A program made the translations under genes and the position numbers. Source: JBMNKL01 sp050261495 (GTDB lineage Bacteria; Bacillota; Clostridia; Acetivibrionales; DTU013). From it: a DNA stretch of 7,577 nucleotides. Shown here one piece after another: positions 6,800-7,577 of this stretch (position 1 is the first letter of the stretch; each line of letters starts with the position of its first letter). The notes under the pieces are model-generated. The model did no database searches. It was not told where the DNA came from and saw nothing but the letters and a program-made list of their open reading frames with translations. The stretch is from contig JBLNDI010000083.1 in the NCBI GenBank assembly GCA_050261495.1, positions 1-7,577 of the forward strand, read 5' to 3'.

Positions 6800-7577
6800 C
6801 TTTCTGCATTCCTTTCAATAATTTTCTGTATTCGCCCGGACTTATGCCGAACTTGCTCTTGAAAAGGGCGCAGAAGTATGAAGAATTTTGTATGCCTATT
6901 TTCCCCCCAAGATCATAAACCTTGATTTTCCCGGACAGAAGCATCTCCTTTGCCTTGTTTATCTTGTATTCATTCAAATATTTACTGAAAGTGCTGCCTG
7001 TATATCTTTTAAATATTTTCCCGATATAATAAGGCGAGAGATTCATTTCCCCGGAAACCAAATCCAAATCCAATTCTTCCGTATACCTTGCTTCAATTAT
7101 CCTGATGACTTTTTTAGCTATGTTTTCTTCACGGTTTTTCCTGTTGCCGACGCATGCGGCGATACTTCTTAAAAACCAGGCGACGTATTGCCTGGTTTGA
7201 GAAAAAGACTCCAGGTTTGAGAAATCCGCGGTAAATTTATCTTCATCCCAAACCGCTTCGCACATATTGATATATTTGATGTCATCCGGCACAATGCTCA
7301 ACCCGCCCAGGATGTCTGCAAAAAAGCTCCTGAGAAGCATTTTCCCCGCAAATTTATGTTCCTTGAGCATGGCCAGGAAATCCTCCGCAAAACGGATGCT
7401 TTCATCAACATCGCCTTTTTGAATGCCGTAAATAATCTTCTTCGCAATACGGTCGGACATTATATAGAGCTGCCTTGCTTTATCCCGGTTCTCCGGCTTC
7501 GTATTTTTAATTTTGCTTAAATAAAGCAACTCTCCGTAATCGGCAAGAAACCGGAAACTGATTGCTTCCCTCGCCTG
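6792..7577 (-). CDS. AraC-type regulator, probably a second YesN-type response regulator, 5' end cut by window edge
   Basis: The frame is open from the right edge for 261 codons to TAA at 6794-6792, so the true start lies outside; the internal TTG at 7529 is not the start. The C-terminal 109 residues (about 6795-7121) are an AraC DNA-binding domain with two HTHs: LSPYYIGKIFKRYTGSTFSK in the first, and SSYFCALFKSKFG with ISPGEYRKLL in the second. The first visible residues, QAREAISFRFLADYGELLYL, align by eye with QQARTALDRIFFLKDEEILF of the next gene, the end of its degenerate GGDEF-like domain. The gene is therefore probably a paralogue of similar architecture. Whether its N-terminus is a REC domain or a membrane sensor cannot be seen. 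The 8-nt overlap with the next gene places it in the same transcript. Its target may be this locus or a neighbouring one. Confidence 0.88.
   Translation of the reverse strand, partial: QAREAISFRFLADYGELLYLSKIKNTKPENRDKARQLYIMSDRIAKKIIYGIQKGDVDESIRFAEDFLAMLKEHKFAGKMLLRSFFADILGGLSIVPDDIKYINMCEAVWDEDKFTADFSNLESFSQTRQYVAWFLRSIAACVGNRKNREENIAKKVIRIIEARYTEELDLDLVSGEMNLSPYYIGKIFKRYTGSTFSKYLNEYKINKAKEMLLSGKIKVYDLGGKIGIQNSSYFCALFKSKFGISPGEYRKLLKGMQKGV
6810..6815 (-). promoter_or_regulatory. Ribosome binding site supporting the GTG start of the response regulator
   Basis: AAAGGA on the minus strand, 10 nt before GTG at 6799, lying inside the last codons of the upstream gene. There is no in-frame ATG that would keep the first REC beta strand, so GTG is preferred. 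Confidence 0.5.

Overview
The window is a carbohydrate-type ABC uptake locus with its two-component regulation. All six genes lie on the minus strand, so gene order reads from high to low coordinates. Base composition (moderate GC, judged by eye), strong Shine-Dalgarno sites, frequent ATA and AGA/AGG codons, a Gram-positive style lipoprotein and YesM/YesN/LplB-type families all suggest a Bacillota member. Clostridia or Paenibacillus-like bacteria are the best guess. No marker gene is present, so placement below phylum is inference.

Regulatory half (7577 to 3364). First is the C-terminal 261 codons of an AraC-type regulator that runs off the right edge. It overlaps by 8 nt a complete 547-aa YesN-type response regulator (REC, degenerate GGDEF-like middle, AraC HTH), which starts at GTG. 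That gene overlaps by 26 nt a 605-aa YesM-type membrane histidine kinase. The overlaps indicate one translationally coupled transcript. The kinase has a large extracytoplasmic region, a HAMP segment, a His_kinase segment with NPHFLYN (His410) and a HATPase domain.

Control region (3280-3363 and just into the kinase end). The 84-nt gap carries a near-consensus sigma-A promoter (TTGACC, 17 nt, TATAAT). Nested dyads are centred on the predicted start site, and an AT-rich direct repeat lies just upstream of the -35.

Transporter half (3279 to 1). An LplB-type permease (321 aa), a second permease of the LplC/YtcP type (292 aa) and a substrate-binding lipoprotein (450 codons visible, cut by the left edge) follow. 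The binding-protein gene has a perfect AGGAGG site and a small hairpin just upstream, probably raising its yield over the permeases. No ATPase is encoded here; related importers use a shared ATPase of the MsmX type.

Likely logic: the kinase senses an extracellular sugar or an occupied binding protein, phosphorylates the response regulator, and this activates the transporter promoter. The substrate cannot be read from the sequence, and no glycoside hydrolase is in view. There are no RNA genes, mobile elements, CRISPR arrays or gene-free stretches over 100 nt. The architecture is a known type. I do not see a clearly new system; the more unusual points are two related AraC-type regulators in tandem and the layered promoter.
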